Shown: in pieces, positions 12,717 to 24,360 of the stretch
Numbering within the stretch: the first letter of the stretch is position 1
Layout of the letters: each line of letters begins with the position of its first letter
Assembly: GCF_000003605.2 (NCBI RefSeq)
Contig: NW_003144483.1
Span: forward strand, 1-35,318
DNA: 35,318 nucleotides
Reading direction: 5' to 3'
DNA from: Saccoglossus kowalevskii
Lineage: Eukaryota; Hemichordata; Enteropneusta; Harrimaniidae
Notes under the pieces: generated by a model
Told to the model about the DNA's origin: nothing
Seen by the model: only the letters and a program-made list of their open reading frames with translations
Database searches by the model: none
Made by a program: the position numbers and the translations under genes

Positions 12717-13961
12717 CCAGTGACATCAGCTTCTATGGTACAATTGTATTTTAGTGACATCAGCTTCTATTGTACAATTGTATTCCAGTGATACCAGCTT
12801 CTACAGTACAAGTGTATTCCAGTGATACCAGCTTCTATACTACAATTGTATTCCAGTGATGCCAGCTTCTATGGTACAATTGTATTCCAGTGACATCAGC
12901 TTCTATGGTACAATTGTATTCCAGTGACAGCTTCTATGGTACAACTGTATTCCAGTGATACCAATTTCTATGGTACAATTGCATTCCAGTGACAGCTTCT
13001 ATGGTACAATTGTATTCCAGTGTCACCAGCTTCTATGGTACAATTGTATTCCAGTGACAACTTCTATAGTACAATTGTATTCCAGTGATACCAGCTTCTA
13101 TGGTACAATTGTATTCCAGTGACAGCTTCTATAGTAAAATTGTATTCCAGTGATACCAGCTTCTATACTACAATTGTATTCCAGTGATACCAGCTTCTAT
13201 GTACAATTGTATTTCAGTGATACCAGCTTCTATAGTACAATTGTATTCCAGTGACACCAGCTTCTATAGTACAATTGTATTCCAGTGACACCCGCTTCTA
13301 TAGTACAATTGTATTCCAGTGATGCCAGCTTATATGGTACAATTGTATTCCAGTGATGCCAGCAACTATGGTACAATTGTATTTCAGTGATACCAGCTTC
13401 TATGGTACAATTGTATTCCAGTGACATCAGCTTCTATGGTACAATTGTATTCCAGTGATACCAGCTTCTATAGTACAATTGTATTCCAGTGATGCCAGCT
13501 TCTATAGTACAATTGTATTCCAGTTACATCAGCTTCTATAGTACAATTGTATTCCAGTGATGCCAGCTTCTATAGTACAATTGTATTCCAATGATACCAG
13601 CTTCTATGGTACAATTGTATTCCAATGATACCAGCTTCTATGGTACAATTGTATTCCAGTGACACCAGCTTCTATAGTACAATTGTATTTCAGTGATACC
13701 AGCTCCTATAGTACAATTGTATTCCAGTGACACCCGCTTCTATAGTACAATTGTATTCCAGTGATGCCAGCTTATATGGTACAATTGTATTCCAGTGATG
13801 CCAGCTTCTATGGTACAATTGTATTTCAGTGATACCAGCTTCTATGGTACAATTGTATTCCAGTGATACCAGCTTCTATAGTACAATTGTATTCCAGTGA
13901 TGCCAGCTTCTATGGTACAATTGTATTTCAGTGATACCAGCTTCTATGGTACAATTGTAAT

Positions 13962-13995
13962 CCAACGACATAAGCTTCTTTGGCACAATTGTATT
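13962..13995 (+). repeat. Type B monomer, copy 6
   Basis: Followed by a TTCCAATGATACC monomer rather than TTTCAGTGATACAAGC. It is the likely source of the 15,721 copy, which shares that downstream context. Confidence 0.95.
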
Positions 13996-14403
13996 CCAGT
14001 GATACCAGCTTCTATAGTACAATTGTATTCCAATGATACCAGCTTCTATGGTACAATTGTATTCCAATGATACCAGCTTCTATGGTACAATTGTATTCCA
14101 GTGACACCAGCTTCTATAGTACAATTGTATTTCAGTGATACCAGCTTCTATAGTACAATTGTATTCCAGTGACACCCACTTCTATAGTACAATTGTATTC
14201 CAGTGATGCCAGCTTATATGGTACAATTGTATTCCAGTGATGCCAGCTTCTATGGTACAATTGTATTTCAGTGATACCAGCTTCTATGGTACAATTGTAT
14301 TCCAGTGATACCAGCTTCTATAGTACAATTGTATTCCAGTGATGCCAGCTTCTATGGTACAATTGTATTTCAGTGATACCAGCTTCTATGGTACAATTGT
14401 AAT

Positions 14404-14437
14404 CCAACGACATAAGCTTCTTTGGCACAATTGTATT
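14404..14437 (+). repeat. Type B monomer, copy 7
   Basis: Exactly 442 bp (13 x 34) after copy 6; type C starts 365 bp downstream. Confidence 0.95.
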
Positions 14438-14768
14438 CCAGTGATACCAGCTTCTATAGTACAATTGTATTTCAGTGATACAAGCTTCTATGGCACAATT
14501 GTATTCCAGTGATACCTGCTTCTATGGTACAATTGTATTCCAATGACAGCTTCTATGGTACAATTGTATTCCAGTGACAGCTTCTATAGTACAATTGTAT
14601 TCCAGTGATACCAGCTTCTATGGTACAATTGTATTCCAGTGATACCAGCTTCTTTGGTACAATTGTATTCCAGTGACAGCTTCTATGGTACAATTGTATT
14701 CCAGTGATACCAGCTTCTATGGCACAATTGTATTCCAGTGATACCAGCATCTATAGTACAATTGTATT

Positions 14769-14799
14769 CCAGTGACAGCTTCCATGGTGCATCTGGATT
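14769..14799 (+). repeat. Type C monomer, copy 4
   Basis: 31-mer ending GGATT, 2,083 bp from copy 3 in the same block pair. Confidence 0.93.
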
Positions 14800-14864
14800 C
14801 CAGTGACATCAGCTTCTATGGTACAATTGTATTTTAGTGACATCAGCTTCTATTGTACAATTGT

Positions 14865-15530
14865 ATTCCAGTGATACCAGCTTCTACAGTACAAGTGTAT
14901 TCCAGTGATACCAGCTTCTATACTACAATTGTATTCCAGTGATGCCAGCTTCTATGGTACAATTGTATTCCAGTGACATCAGCTTCTATGGTACAATTGT
15001 ATTCCAGTGACAGCTTCTATGGTACAATTGTATTCCAGTGATACCAATTTCTATGGTACAATTGCATTCCAGTGACAGCTTCTATGGTACAATTGTATTC
15101 CAGTGACAGATTCTATGGTACAATTGTATTCCAGTGACAGCTTCTATGGTACAATTGTATTCCAGGGACAGCTTCTATGGTGCAATTGTATTCCAGTGAC
15201 AGCTTGTATGGTACAATTGTATTCCAGTGATACCAGCTTCTATAGTACAATTGTATTCCAATGATACCAGCTTCTATACTACAATTGTATTCCAGTGACA
15301 GCTTCTATAGTACAATTGTATTCCAGTGACAGCTTCTATGGTACAATTGTATTCCAGTGAAACCAGCTTCAATGGTGTAATAGGGTAAAAACCACACCAG
15401 ATTCAATGCTACAATTCTATACCAGCTTCTATGGTACAACTGTATTCCAGTGTTACCAGCTTCTGTGGTACAATTGTATTCCAGTGATACCAGCTTCTAT
15501 GGTACAATTATATTCCAGTGTCACCAGCTT
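14865..15530 (+). repeat. Block D6, left copy of 1,159-bp duplication
   Basis: Matches about 16,024-16,689; CTTCTACAGTACAAG at 14,881 and 16,040, A cores at 15,374 and 16,533. Segments further left and right do not match at this offset. Confidence 0.84.
15354..15446 (+). repeat. Type A cassette, copy 6
   Basis: First of the GTGTAATAGGG subtype (others have GTGTACTAGGG), shared with copies 7, 8 and 19. Confidence 0.95.
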
Positions 15531-15589
15531 CTATGGTACAATTGTATTCAAGTGTCACCAGCTTCTATAGTACAATTGTATTCCAGTGT

Positions 15590-15640
15590 CACCAGCTTTC
15601 TATGGTACAATTGTATTTCAGTGATACCCAGCATCTATGG
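15590..15640 (+). repeat. Two single-base insertions at a block junction
   Basis: CAGCTTTCTATGG and GATACCCAGCATC each hold one extra base relative to the matching monomers at about 17,811-17,860. The pair lies immediately left of the B-type patch. Confidence 0.75.
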
Positions 15641-15644
15641 TACA

Positions 15645-16020
15645 ATTGTATTCCAGTGTCACCAGCTTCTATGGTACAATTGTATTTCAGTGATACCAGC
15701 TTCTATGGTACAATTGTAATCCAACGACATAAGCTTCTTTGGCACAATTGTATTCCAGTGATACCAGCTTCTATAGTACAATTGTATTCCAATGATACCA
15801 GCTTCTATGGTACAATTGTATTCCAATGATACCAGCTTCTATGGTACAATTGTATTCCAGTGACACCAGCTTCTATAGTACAATTGTATTTCAGTGATAC
15901 CAGCTTCTATAGTACAATTGTATTCCAGTGACACCCACTTCTATAGTACAATTGTATTCCAGTGATGCCAGCTTATATGGTACAATTGTATTCCAGTGAT
16001 GCCAGCTTCTATGGTACAAT
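15645..16020 (+). repeat. B-type patch inside A-type array
   Basis: Matches about 13,886-14,261 at offset 1,759, including the B monomer (13,962 and 15,721) and CACCCACTTC (14,173 and 15,932). Left and right of it the array is A-lineage (15,181-15,590 and 16,024 onward). Two single-base insertions sit just left of the join. Confidence 0.8.
15721..15754 (+). repeat. Type B monomer, copy 8 (out of place)
   Basis: The only B monomer lodged between closely spaced A cassettes (15,354 and 16,513). Its flanks match 13.9-14.26 kb at offset 1,759. Confidence 0.95.
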
Positions 16021-16023
16021 TGT

Positions 16024-16689
16024 ATTCCAGTGATACCAGCTTCTACAGTACAAGTGTATTCCAGTGATACCAGCTTCTATACTACAATTGTATTCCAGTG
16101 ATGCCAGCTTCTATGGTACAATTGTATTCCAGTGACATCAGCTTCTATGGTACAATTGTATTCCAGTGACAGCTTCTATGGTACAATTGTATTCCAGTGA
16201 TACCAATTTCTATGGTACAATTGCATTCCAGTGACAGCTTCTATGGTACAATTGTATTCCAGTGACAGATTCTATGGTACAATTGTATTCCAGTGACAGC
16301 TTCTATGGTACAATTGTATTCCAGTGACAGCTTCTATGGTACAATTGTATTCCAGTGACAGCTTGTATGGTACAATTGTATTCCAGTGATACCAGCTTCT
16401 ATAGTACAATTGTATTCCAATGATACCAGCTTCTATACTACAATTGTATTCCAGTGAGAGCTTCTATAGTACAATTGTATTCCAGTGACAGCTTCTATGG
16501 TACAATTGTATTCCAGTGAAACCAGCTTCAATGGTGTAATAGGGTAAAAACCACACCAGATTCAATGCTACAATTCTATACCAGCTTCTATGGTACAACT
16601 GTATTCCAGTGTTACCAGCTTCTGTGGTACAATTGTATTCCAGTGATACCAGCTTCTATGGTACAATTATATTCCAGTGTCACCAGCTT
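16024..16689 (+). repeat. Block D6, right copy
   Basis: Counterpart of 14,865-15,530. From about 16,081 on it also belongs to the longer match with 33.2-34.5 kb. Confidence 0.84.
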
Positions 16690-17411
16690 CTATGGTATAA
16701 TTGTATTCCAGTGACATCAACTTCTATAGTACAATTGTATTCCAGTGATACCAGCTTCTATAGTACAATTGTATTCCAGTAATGCCAGCTTCTATAGTAC
16801 AATTGTATTCCAGTGACATCAGCTTCTATAGTACAATTGTATTCCAGTGATGCCAGCTTCTATGGTACAATTGTATTCCAGTGATACCCGCTTCTATGGT
16901 ACAATTGTATTCCAGTGATACCCGCTTCTATAGTACAATTGTATTCCAGTGACAGCTTCTATAGTACAATTGTATTCCAGTGTCACCAGCTTCTATGGTA
17001 CAATTGTATTCCAGTGACAGCTTCTATAGTACAATTGTATTCCAGTGATACCAGCTTCTATGGTACAATTGTATTCCAGTGACAGCTTCTATAGTACAAT
17101 TGTATTCCAGTGATACCATCTTCTATACTACAATTGTATTCCAGTGATACCAGCTTCTATGGTACAATTGTATTTCAGTGATACCAGCTTCAATAGTACA
17201 ATTGTATTCCAGTGACACCAGCTTCTATAGTACAATTGTATTCCAGTGATACCAGCTTCTATGGTACAATTGTATTTCAGTGATACCAGCTTCTATGGTA
17301 CAATTGTATTCCAGTGACACCCGCTTCTATAGTACAATTGTATTCCAGTGATGCCAGCTTATATGGTACAATTGTATTCCAGTGATACCAGCAACTATGG
17401 TACAATTGTAT
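16081..17411 (+). repeat. Block D7, left copy
   Basis: About 1.33 kb colinear with 33,181-34,511 at a constant offset of 17,100. Shared rare markers: GTGACATCAACTTC near 16,711 and 33,811, a GTGTAATAGGG A cassette, and GCAACTATGG at 17,391 and 34,491. Confidence 0.87.
16513..16605 (+). repeat. Type A cassette, copy 7
   Basis: GTGTAATAGGG subtype, 1,159 bp from copy 6. Its surroundings match those of copy 19 at a constant offset of 17,100 bp. Confidence 0.95.
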
Positions 17412-17573
17412 TCCAGTGACAGCTTGTATGGTACAATTGTATTCCAGTGATACCAGCTTCTATAGTACAATTGTATTCCAATGATACCAGCTTCTATACT
17501 ACAATTGTATTCCAGTGACAGCTTCTATAGTACAATTGTATTCCAGTGACAGCTTCTATGGTACAATTGTATT

Positions 17574-17666
17574 CCAGTGAAACCAGCTTCAATGGTGTAA
17601 TAGGGTAAAAACCACACCAGATTCAATGCTACAATTCTATACCAGCTTCTATGGTACAACTGTATT
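17574..17666 (+). repeat. Type A cassette, copy 8
   Basis: GTGTAATAGGG subtype, 1,061 bp from copy 7. Flanks from about 17,401 to 17,810 match 15,181-15,590 at offset 2,220. Confidence 0.95.
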
Positions 17667-18643
17667 CCAGTGTTACCAGCTTCTGTGGTACAATTGTATT
17701 CCAGTGATACCAGCTTCTATGGTACAATTATATTCCAGTGTCACCAGCTTCTATGGTACAATTGTATTCAAGTGTCACCAGCTTCTATAGTACAATTGTA
17801 TTCCAGTGTCACCAGCTTCTATGGTACAATTGTATTCCAGTGATACCAGCATCTATGGTACAATTGTATTCCAGTGTCACCAGCTTCTATGGTACAATTG
17901 TATTCAAGTGTCACCAGCTTCTATAGTACAATTGTATTCCAGTGATACCAGCTTCTATGGTACAATTGTATTCCAGTGATGCCAGCTTCTATGGTACAAT
18001 TGTATTCCAGTGTCACCAGCTTCTATGGTACAATTGTATTCAAGTGTCACCAGCTTCTATAGTACAATTGTATTCCAGTGATACCAGCTTCTATGGTACA
18101 ATTGTATTCCAGTGATGCCAGCTTCTATGGTACAATTGTATTCCAGAGATACAAGCTTCTATAGTACAATTGTATTCCAGTGTCACCAGCTTCTATGGTA
18201 CAATTGTATTCAAGTGTCACCAGCTTCTATGGTACAATTGTATTCCAGTGACATCAGCTTCTATGGTACAATTGTATTCCAGTGATACCAGCTTCTATGG
18301 TACAATTATATTCCAGAGATACCAGCTTCTATAGTACAATTGTATTCCAGTGACACCAGCTTCTATGGTACAATTGTATTCCAGTGATACCAGCTTCTAT
18401 AGTACAATTGTATTCCAGTGACATCAGCTTCTATAGTACAATTGTATTCCAGTGACAGCTTCTATGGTACAATTGTATTCCAGTGACATCAGCTTCTATG
18501 GTACAATTGTATTCCTGTGATACCAGCTTCTATAGTGCAATTGTATTCCAATGATACCAGCTTCTATACTACAATTGTATTCCAGTGACAGCTTCTATAG
18601 TACAATTGTATTCCAGTGACAGCTTCTATGGTACAATTGTATT

Positions 18644-18736
18644 CCAGTAAAACCAGCTTCAATGGTGTACTAGGGTAAAAACCACACCAGATTCAATGCT
18701 ACAATTCTATACCAGCTTCTATGGTACAACTGTATT
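18644..18736 (+). repeat. Type A cassette, copy 9
   Basis: TTCTAAAGTAC-flanked subtype. It reads CCAGTAAAACC at its start where copy 10 reads CCAGTGAAACC, the one difference I noticed between the two units of the 560-bp duplication. Confidence 0.95.
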
Positions 18737-19203
18737 CCAGTGTTACCAGCTTCTAAAGTACAATTGTATTCAAGTGTCACCAGCTTCTATGGTACAATTG
18801 TATTCCAGTGACATCAGCTTCTATGGTACAATTGTATTCCAGTGATACCAGCTTCTATGGTACAATTATATTCCAGAGATACCAGCTTCTATAGTACAAT
18901 TGTATTCCAGTGACACCAGCTTCTATGGTACAATTGTATTCCAGTGATACCAGCTTCTATAGTACAATTGTATTCCAGTGACATCAGCTTCTATAGTACA
19001 ATTGTATTCCAGTGACAGCTTCTATGGTACAATTGTATTCCAGTGACATCAGCTTCTATGGTACAATTGTATTCCTGTGATACCAGCTTCTATAGTGCAA
19101 TTGTATTCCAATGATACCAGCTTCTATACTACAATTGTATTCCAGTGACAGCTTCTATAGTACAATTGTATTCCAGTGACAGCTTCTATGGTACAATTGT
19201 ATT

Positions 19204-19296
19204 CCAGTGAAACCAGCTTCAATGGTGTACTAGGGTAAAAACCACACCAGATTCAATGCTACAATTCTATACCAGCTTCTATGGTACAACTGTATT
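19204..19296 (+). repeat. Type A cassette, copy 10
   Basis: 560 bp after copy 9 and otherwise like it. Followed by a 5,480-bp gap without type A. Confidence 0.95.
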
Positions 19297-20526
19297 CCAG
19301 TGTTACCAGCTTCTAAAGTACAATTGTATTCAAGTGTCACCAGCTTCTATGGTACAATTGTATTCCAGTGACATCAGCTTCTATGGTACAATTGTATTCC
19401 AGTGACAGCTTCTATGGTACAATTGTATTCCAGTGATACCAGCTTCTGTGGTACAATTGTATTCCAGTGACAGCTTCTATGGTACAATTGTATTTCAGTG
19501 ATACCAGCTTCTATAGTACAATTGTATTCCAGAGATACCAGCTTCTATAGTACAATTGTATTCCAGAGATACCAGCTTCTATGGCACAATAGTATTCCAG
19601 TGACAGCTTCTATAGTACAATTGTATTCCTGTGATACCAGCTTCTATAGTACAATTGTATTCCAGTGACAGCTTCTATAGTACAATTGTATTCCAGTGAT
19701 ACCAGCTTCTATGGTACAATTGTATTTCAGTGATACCAGCTTCTATGGTACAATTGTATTCCAGTGACATCAGCTTCTATGGTACAATTGTATTCCAGTG
19801 ACAGCTTATATGGTACAATTGTATTCCAGTGACAGCCTATATGGTACAATTGTATTCCAGTGACATCAGCTTCTATGGTACAATTGTATTCCAGTGACAG
19901 CTTCTATAGTACAATTGTATTCCACTGACAGCTTCTATGGTACAATTGTATTCCAGTGACATCAGCTTCTATAGTACAATTGTATTCCAGTGACATCTTC
20001 TATGGTACAATTGTATTCCAGTGACATCAGCTTCTATAGTACAATTGTATTCCAATGATACCAGCTTCTATAGTACAATTGTATTCCAGTGACAGCTTCT
20101 ATGGTACAATTGTATTCCAGTGACATCAGCTTCTATGGTACAATTGTATTCCAGTGACATCAGCTTCTATGGTACAATTGTATTCCAGTGATACCAGCTT
20201 CTATGGTACAATTGTATTCCAGTGATACCAGCTTCTATAGTACAATTGTATTCGAGTGACAGCTTCTATGGTACAATTGTATTCGAGTGACAGCTTCTAT
20301 AGTACAATTGTATTCCAGTGATACCAGCTTCTATAGTACAATTGTATTCCAGTGACAGCTTCTATGGTACAATTGTATTCCAGTGATACCAGCTTCTATG
20401 GTACAATTGTATTCCTGTGATACCAATTTCTATGGTACAATTGCATTCCAGTGACAGCTTCTATGGTACAATTGTATTCCAGTGACAGATTCTATGATAC
20501 AATTGTATTCCAGTGATACCAGCTTC

Positions 20527-21240
20527 TATGGTACAATTGTATTTCAGTGATACCAGCTTCTATGGTACAATTGTATTCCAGTGACATCAGCTTCTATGGT
20601 ACAATTGTATTCCAGTGACAGCTTATATGGTACAATTGTATTACAGTGACAGCTTATATGGTACAATTGTATTCCAGTGACATCAGCTTCTATGGTACAA
20701 TTGTATTCCAGTGACAGCTTCTATAGTACAATTGTATTCCACTGACAGCTTCTATGGTACAATTGTATTCCAGTGACATCAGCTTCTATAGTACAATTGT
20801 ATTCCAGTGACAGCTTCTATGGTACAATTGTATTCCAGTGACATCAGCTTCTATAGTACAATTGTATTCCAATGATACCAGCTTCTATAGTACAATTGTA
20901 TTCCAGTGACAGCTTCTATGGTACAATTGTATTCCAGTGACATCAGCTTCTATGGTACAATTGTATTCCAGTGACATCAGCTTCTATGGTACAATTGTAT
21001 TCCAGTGATACCAGCTTCTATGGTACAATTGTATTCCAGTGATAGCAGCTTCTATAGTATAATTGTATTCGAGTGACAGCTTCTATGGTACAATTGTATT
21101 CGAGTGACAGCTTCTATAGTACAATTGTATTCCAGTGATACCAGCTTCTATAGTACAATTGTATTCCAGTGACAGCTTCTATGGTACAATTGTATTCCAG
21201 TGATACCAGCTTCTATGGTACAATTGTATTTCAGTGTCAC
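20527..21240 (+). repeat. Block D1, third partial copy
   Basis: Repeats 19,710-20,400 at offset 817: TTTCAGTG at 19,726 and 20,543, CACTGACAGC at 19,923 and 20,740. It alone extends into TTTCAGTGTCACCAGCTTCTG near 21,230, as the 5,470 region does. A local change TTACAGTGAC occurs near 20,641. Confidence 0.82.
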
Positions 21241-21658
21241 CAGCTTCTGTGGTACAATTGTATTCCAGTGATACCAGCTTCTATGGTACAATTGTATTTC
21301 AGTGATACCAGCTTCTATGGTACAATTGTATTCCAGTGACACCCGCTTCTATAGTACAATTGTATTCCAGTGATGCCAGCTTATATGGTACAATTGTATT
21401 CCAGTGATGCCAGCAACTATGGTACAATTGTATTTCAGTGATACCAGCTTCTATGGTACAATTGTATTCCAGTGACATCAGCTTCTATGGTACAATTGTA
21501 TTCCAGTGATACCAGCTTCTATAGTACAATTGTATTCCAGTGATGCCAGCTTCTATAGTACAATTGTATTCCAGTGACATCAGCTTCTATAGTACAATTG
21601 TATTCCAGTGATGCCAGCCTCTATAGTACAATTGTATTCCAGTGACATCAGCTTCTAT

Positions 21659-22034
21659 AGTACAATTGTATTCCAGTGATGCCAGCTTATATGGTACAAT
21701 TGTATTCCAGTGATGCCAGCTTCTATGGTACAATTGTATTTCAGTGATACCAGCTTCTATGGTACAATTGTATTCCAGTGATACCAGCTTCTATAGTACA
21801 ATTGTATTCCAGTGATGCCAGCTTCTATGGTACAATTGTATTTCAGTGATACCAGCTTCTATGGTACAATTGTAATCCGACGACATAAGCTTCTTTGGCA
21901 CAATTGTATTCCAGTGATACCAGCTTCTATAGTACAATTGTATTTCAGTGATACCAGCTTCTATGGTACAATTGTATTCCAGTGACATCAGCTTCTATAG
22001 TACAATTGAATTCCAGTGATACCAGCTTCTATGG
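21659..22034 (+). repeat. Block D2, right copy
   Basis: Counterpart of 6,605-6,980, with the CCGACGAC form of the B monomer. Downstream, from about 22,040, the sequence shares TTGCAGTGACAGC and the following monomers with about 6,003-6,120 instead. Confidence 0.82.
21877..21910 (+). repeat. Type B monomer, copy 9
   Basis: Variant reading CCGACGACATAAGC, with two CpGs; otherwise as the type. Confidence 0.95.
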
Positions 22035-22065
22035 TACAATTGTATTGCAGTGACAGCTTCTATGG

Positions 22066-23051
22066 TACAATTGTATTCCAGTGATACCAGCTTCTATACT
22101 ACAATTGTATTCCAGTGATACCAGCTTCTATGGTACAATTGTATTTCAGTGATACCAGCTTCTATAGTACAATTGTATTCCAGTGACACCAGCTTCTATA
22201 GTACAATTGTATTCCAGTGATACCAGCTTCTATGGTACAATTGTATTCGAGTGATACCAGCTTCTATGATACAATTGTATTCCAGTGACACCCGCTTCTA
22301 TAGTACAATTGTATTCCAGTGATGCCAGCTTATATGGTACAATTGTATTCCAGTGATGCCAGCTTCTATGGTACAATTGTATTTCAGTGATACCAGCTTC
22401 TATGGTACAATTGTATTCCAGTGACATCAGCTTCTATGGTACAATTGTATTCCAGTGATACCAGCTTCTATAGTACAATTGTATTCCAGTGATGCCAGCT
22501 TCTATAGTACAATTGTATTCCAGTGACATCAGCTTCTATAGTACAATTGTATTCCAGTGATGCCAGCTTCTATAGTACAATTGTATTCCAATGATACCAG
22601 CTTCTATGGTACAATTGTATTCCAATGATACCAGCTTCTATGGTACGATTGTATTCCAGTGACACCAGCTTCTATAGTACAATTGTATTTCAGTGATACC
22701 AGCTTCTATAGTACAATTGTATTCCAGTGACACCCGCTTCTATAGTACAATTGTATTCCAGTGATGCCAGCTTATATGGTACAATTGTATTCCAGTAATG
22801 CCAGCTTCTATGGTACAATTGTATTTCAGTGATACCAGCTTCTATGGTACAATTGTATTCCAGTGATACCAGCTTCTATAGTACAATTGTATTCCAGTGA
22901 TGCCAGCTTCTATGGTACAATTGTATTTCAGTGATACCAGCTTCTATGGTACAATTGTAATCCAACGACATAAGCTTCTTTGGCACAATTGTATTCCAGT
23001 GATACCAGCTTCTATAGTACAATTGTATTTCAGTGATACAAGCTTCCATGG
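22066..23051 (+). repeat. Block D4, right copy
   Basis: Counterpart of 10,210-11,195, with CTATGATAC near 22,266 where the other copy has CTATGGTAC. Confidence 0.85.
22962..22995 (+). repeat. Type B monomer, copy 10
   Basis: Last B before a 12.1-kb stretch with none. The paired type C is at 23,429, 467 bp on. Confidence 0.95.
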
Positions 23052-23089
23052 TACAATTGTATTCCAGTGACATCAGCTTCTATAGTACA

Positions 23090-23810
23090 ATTGTATTCCA
23101 GTGATACCAGCTTCTATGGCACAATTGTATTCCAGTGATACCTGCTTCTATGGTACAATTGTATTCCAATGACAGCTTCTATGGTACAATTGTATTCCAG
23201 TGACAGCTTCTATGGTACAATTGTATTCAAGTGATACCAGTTTCTATGGCACAATCGTATTCCAGTGATACCAGCTTCTATGGTACAATTGTATTCCAGT
23301 GATACCAGCTTCTATGGTGCAATTGTATTCCAGTGACAGCTTCTATGGTACAATTGTATTCCAGTGATACCAGCTTCTATGGCACAATTGTATTCCAGTG
23401 ATACCAGCTTCTATAGTACAATTGTATTCCAGTGACAGCTTCCATGGTGCATCTGTATTCCAGTGACATCAGCTTCTATGGTACAATTGTATTCTAGTGA
23501 CATCAGCTTCTATTGTACAATTGTATTCCAGTGATACCAGCTTCTATAGTACAAGTGTATTCCAGTGATACCAGCTTCTATACTACAATTGTATTCCAGT
23601 GATGCCAGCTTCTATGGTACAATTGTATTCCAGTGACATCAGCTTCTATGGTACAATTGTATTCCAGTGACAGCTTCTATGGTACAATTGTATTCCAGTG
23701 ATACCAATTTCTATGGTACAATTGCATTCCAGTGACAGCTTCTATGGTACAATTGTATTCCAGTGACAGATTCTATGGTACAATTGTATTCCAGTGACAG
23801 CTTCTATGGT
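23090..23810 (+). repeat. Block D8, left copy
   Basis: Matches about 27,931-28,651 at offset 4,841, sharing a type C monomer and ACAATCGTATTCC (23,251 and 28,092). Confidence 0.84.
23429..23459 (+). repeat. Type C monomer, copy 5
   Basis: 31-mer ending GTATT, matched by copy 6 at offset 4,841. Confidence 0.93.
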
Positions 23811-24360
23811 GCAATTGTATTCCAGTGACAGCTTCTATGGTACATTTGTATTCTAGTGACAGCTTCTATGGTACAATTGTATTCCAGTGACAGCTTCTAT
23901 AGTACAATTGTATTCCAGTGACAGCTTCTATGGTACAATTGTATTCCAGTGTCACCAGCTTCTATGGTACAATTGTATTCAAGTGTCACCAGCTTCTATA
24001 GTACAATTGTATTCCAGTGATACCAGCTTCTATGGTACAATTGTATTCCAGTGATGCCAGCTTCTATGGTACAATTGTATTCCAGAGATACCAGCTTCTA
24101 TAGTACAATTGTATTCCAGTGTCACCAGCTTCTATGGTACAATTGTATTCAAGTGTCACCAGCTTCTATGGTACAATTGTATTCCAGTGACATCAGCTTC
24201 TATGGTACAATTGTATTCCAGTGATACCAGCTTCTATGGTACAATTATATTCCAGAGATACCAGCTTCTATAGTACAATTGTATTCCAGTAACACCAGCT
24301 TTTATGGTACAATTTGTATTCCAGTGATACCAGCTTCTATAGTACAATTATATTCCAGTG
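23795..24360 (+). repeat. Block D9, left copy
   Basis: Matches about 32,342-32,907 at offset 8,547. Shared markers: TACATTTGTATTC (23,841 and 32,388) and ACCAGCTTTTATGG (24,294 and 32,841). Confidence 0.84.

Larger units (their letters stand above)
12240..13000 (+). repeat. Block D5, left copy of 2,083-bp duplication
   Basis: Matches about 14,323-15,083 with B (12,321 and 14,404) and C (12,686 and 14,769) at the same offset. Small changes include TATATCAGTG near 12,283. Confidence 0.83.
13560..14443 (+). repeat. 442-bp tandem duplication (13 x 34 bp)
   Basis: Units are about 13,560-14,001 and 14,002-14,443. B monomers are 442 bp apart, as are the CACCCGCTTC (13,731) and CACCCACTTC (14,173) monomers. 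All 13 monomers are of the 34-bp length. Confidence 0.85.
14323..15083 (+). repeat. Block D5, right copy
   Basis: Counterpart of 12,240-13,000. Its right part also belongs to the 1,159-bp duplication with 16.0-16.7 kb, so two duplication layers overlap here. Confidence 0.83.
18201..19320 (+). repeat. 560-bp tandem duplication (two near-identical units)
   Basis: Units are about 18,201-18,760 and 18,761-19,320. Landmarks recur exactly 560 bp apart: CAAGTGTCAC at 18,211 and 18,771, the A core at 18,664 and 19,224, and CTAAAGTAC at 18,753 and 19,313. The difference I noticed is GTAAAACC versus GTGAAACC. Either a very recent duplication or an assembly artefact. Confidence 0.9.
17973..20410 (+). 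repeat. Block D1, second copy
   Basis: Colinear with 3,591-5,460 except for the additional 560-bp unit. One small change is TGACATCTTCTATGG near 19,990, where the other copy has TGACAGCTTCTATGG. Confidence 0.85.

Noticed and set aside
13190-13210. Single-base loss in CTATGTACAATTG (about 13,200), and a similar loss in GATACAGC (about 29,665)
   Set aside because: Isolated 1-bp changes without a cluster; ordinary mutation or sequencing error, not worth separate interpretation.
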